From Clostridiaceae bacterium (GTDB lineage Bacteria; Bacillota; Clostridia; Monoglobales; Firm-18): a DNA stretch of 5,961 nt. Both the position numbers and the translations under genes were made by a program. The stretch covers positions 1 through 5,961 of the forward strand of contig JAAZFB010000073.1 of assembly GCA_012511915.1 (NCBI GenBank), read 5' to 3'. This document shows positions 4,410 to 5,961 of the stretch, piece after piece. Numbering within the stretch: position 1 is the stretch's first letter; each line of letters opens with the position of its first letter. The notes under the pieces are model-generated. The model was not told the DNA's origin, made no database searches, and was given only the letters and a program-made list of their open reading frames with translations.

Positions 4410-5961
4410 ATGCCCATAAAGTACGGTAAATACATTCGCTTCAAGGGAAATGAATATGAAGTTATTGGAACAGCCATCCACAGCGAGACGCTGGAGGAGA
4501 TGGTTATTTATCGTGCTTTATATGGTGACAAGGGCGTATGGGTTTGCCCAGCATCCATGTGGAACGAGATGGTGGAACATAACGGGCAACGCATGAAGAG
4601 GTTTACACACGAAAATGAAATTGTACCCGAACCCCCTATTGGCGTTCACAAACACAGCACTCCCGCAGAAAAGGTGGAATTATTTCTGTCGTGTTTTGCC
4701 GGGCGGTACGATGTTTTCGCCAAGAGATGGGAGAACCCTAAAAAAGGAATCAATGGATACGTTCCCGCCTGTCATAACGAGTGGAGCCCTCGTTGCCCTA
4801 AGTCCGGCGGGAGTAAAATAAAATGCAGCGAATGTACGAATCAAGATTTCATAAAATTCGACTCAACCGCAGTTGAAAAACACTTGACAGGTCAACTGAC
4901 TATTGGCGTATATCCGATGTTTTCCGATGAAACATGCCGCTTTTTAGCATTCGACTTCGACGGTAAAGAATATACACAGGAAGAGTTGCGGCGTGATGTT
5001 GCTGCCATTCGTGATTCATGTGATGAAAAAGGCATCAGCATGGCGATGGAATGTTCACGCTCTGGCAAAGGGATTCATTTTTGGATATTCTTCGATGAAA
5101 ACATTCCCGCAAGTACGGCGCGTAAATTTGGCAGCAGTTTGATTACTTATTCCATGAACAAGCATCATAATTTATCCTTTAAGACCTACGACCGCTTGAT
5201 TCCCGCCCAAGAGACCATACCCAAGGGCGGGTTTGGCAACCTGATTGCTCTGCCGCTTCAAAAAGCACCGCGTGAGCAAGGCAGGAGTGTGTTTGTTGAT
5301 GAGAACTTTAACCAATATCCTGACCAGTGGAATTATTTGTATAATATTAAAAAGTATAATTTGAGCGAGATGGAGCGTTTTATTCGAGAACTATCCCCTA
5401 TGGGTGAATTGGGGGTTTTGCATAAAGATACTGAGGATGAAAAGCCGTGGGAAGACAAGAAACCCACACCGGATATAACAAAGTTCGATTTTCCAAACAT
5501 CGTAAACATCGTTCGTTCAAACATGCTATATATCCAAAAAGAAGTGATTTCCGACACTGCCCTTAATATTTTAAAGCGATTGGCGGCATTCCGCAATCCC
5601 GAATTTTATAAGGCTCAAGCCATGCGTCTATCCGCCTATGAAAAGCCAAGAATCATTTCCTGCTCGGATGAAACAGAACAATATTTGTGTTTGCCGCGAG
5701 GTTTAGAAGAGGAAATTGTTCAAATACTAAATGATAACAGCGTAAGAACCAAGCGGAGTAATAAAACAAACAAAGGGCGTAAAATCGATGTTACTTTTAA
5801 TGGCGAACTGCGGGGTGAACAACAGCAGGCGGCGAGTGAGCTGTTAAAGTACGATAACGGCATTTTATCCGCTACGACTGCTTTTGGTAAAACTGTAATC
5901 GGGGCGCATCTGATAGCTATGCGTAAAGTAAACACGCTTGTTTTGGTTCATCGCACAAATC
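4410..5961 (+). CDS. DUF1653-primase-helicase, TOTE type, 3' end cut by window
   Basis: An open frame runs without a stop to the window end, giving 517 complete codons of a larger protein. Domains in order: DUF1653 (about 4-68; YGKYIRFKGNEYEV, HSETLEE, VIYRALYG); a cysteine cluster C121-x7-C129-x9-C139-x2-C142, probably zinc-binding; and an archaeo-eukaryotic primase domain. The primase has FDFDG with metal ligands D182 and D184, the SGKGIHFW motif with H223, and GGFGNLIALPLQ further on. After a linker, a superfamily II helicase domain begins: a Q-motif-like LRGEQQQAASELL, Walker A ATTAFGKT (488-495, K494) and LVLVHRTN at the edge. This order matches proteins annotated as TOTE conflict system primase-helicases, thought to act on nucleic acids in element-host conflict. 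Start: AAAGAG lies six bases before ATG 4410, while ATG 4404 is too close to that site. The remaining helicase motifs and any nuclease domain lie outside. Confidence 0.88.
   Translation, partial: MPIKYGKYIRFKGNEYEVIGTAIHSETLEEMVIYRALYGDKGVWVCPASMWNEMVEHNGQRMKRFTHENEIVPEPPIGVHKHSTPAEKVELFLSCFAGRYDVFAKRWENPKKGINGYVPACHNEWSPRCPKSGGSKIKCSECTNQDFIKFDSTAVEKHLTGQLTIGVYPMFSDETCRFLAFDFDGKEYTQEELRRDVAAIRDSCDEKGISMAMECSRSGKGIHFWIFFDENIPASTARKFGSSLITYSMNKHHNLSFKTYDRLIPAQETIPKGGFGNLIALPLQKAPREQGRSVFVDENFNQYPDQWNYLYNIKKYNLSEMERFIRELSPMGELGVLHKDTEDEKPWEDKKPTPDITKFDFPNIVNIVRSNMLYIQKEVISDTALNILKRLAAFRNPEFYKAQAMRLSAYEKPRIISCSDETEQYLCLPRGLEEEIVQILNDNSVRTKRSNKTNKGRKIDVTFNGELRGEQQQAASELLKYDNGILSATTAFGKTVIGAHLIAMRKVNTLVLVHRTN

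Larger units (their letters stand above)
3000..5961. mobile_element. Putative sigK-interrupting element, left part
   Basis: The region starts where the sigK product leaves the family sequence (base 3000). It holds a terminator, a fresh promoter and two accessory genes: an AAA_14/DUF4143 ATPase and a DUF1653-primase-helicase. Neither belongs to the usual sigK neighbourhood. By analogy with skin elements, the 3' remainder of sigK should lie at the far end, with a large serine recombinase inside the element; both would be outside the window. An imperfect inverted repeat at 3013-3031 is a possible recombination or attachment site. Base composition is only modestly different: sampled 60-base lines gave 35% GC in sigK and 43%, 43% and 68% here, so it is weak support. 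The right boundary is not seen; the end given is the window edge. The insertion is inferred from the broken gene, not from seeing both ends. Confidence 0.5.

Noticed and set aside
4615..4821. 68-residue open frame on the plus strand
   Set aside because: Lies entirely within the primase-helicase gene in another frame, which carries the recognisable zinc cluster and family residues.
5333..5935. Minus-strand open frames at 5333-5596 and 5720-5935
   Set aside because: Antisense to the primase-helicase coding frame, with no recognisable domain or ribosome binding evidence.
3159..5961. Base composition as proof of horizontal transfer
   Set aside because: Sampled lines vary widely (43-68% GC here, 35% in sigK, 47% in the flavoprotein gene), so the contrast is not decisive on its own.

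Overview
The window looks like the chromosome of a low-GC, endospore-forming Bacillota, most likely a clostridium. The evidence is a Veg-family gene, a sporulation sigma factor K (sigK) with a processable pro-sequence, an anaerobe-style thioredoxin-reductase-like flavoprotein, and strong AAGGAG-type Shine-Dalgarno sites.

Layout. Positions 1-367 are a non-coding leader with several small inverted repeats and candidate promoters ahead of veg (368-619, +). A two-gene redox operon then reads leftward on the minus strand: a thioredoxin-reductase-like flavoprotein (1328-2197) and, 15 bases behind its stop, a Crp/Fnr-type regulator (644-1312). A good sigma-A promoter (TTGCAA, 17 bases, TGc-TATAAT) drives this operon from the divergent region at 2198-2363. 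sigK reads rightward from 2364.

The notable feature is at the 3' end of sigK. The protein follows the family through the conserved ISRSYVS in the last helix-turn-helix, then switches at about base 3000 to six unrelated residues and a stop. The rest of the recognition helix and the C-terminal tail are missing. To the right lie a strong hairpin terminator (3075-3115), an overlapping extended -10 promoter (3106-3134), and two co-directional genes of accessory type: an AAA ATPase of the AAA_14/DUF4143 type (3159-4373), and the first 517 residues of a large DUF1653 - zinc cluster - archaeo-eukaryotic primase - superfamily II helicase protein (4410 to the window end) of the kind annotated as 'TOTE conflict system' primase-helicases.

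The simplest reading is that a mobile element has inserted into the sigK coding sequence. This recalls the skin elements that interrupt sigK in Bacillus subtilis and Clostridioides difficile and are excised in the mother cell during sporulation. The position differs: the classical B. subtilis skin site (around the codons for IENEIL) is intact here, and the break lies about 100 codons further downstream, inside the DNA-recognition helix. The cargo seen here is an ATPase plus a primase-helicase, with no phage structural genes in view. The right end, any recombinase and the missing 3' piece of sigK are outside the window, so the element's extent and its ability to excise are inference.
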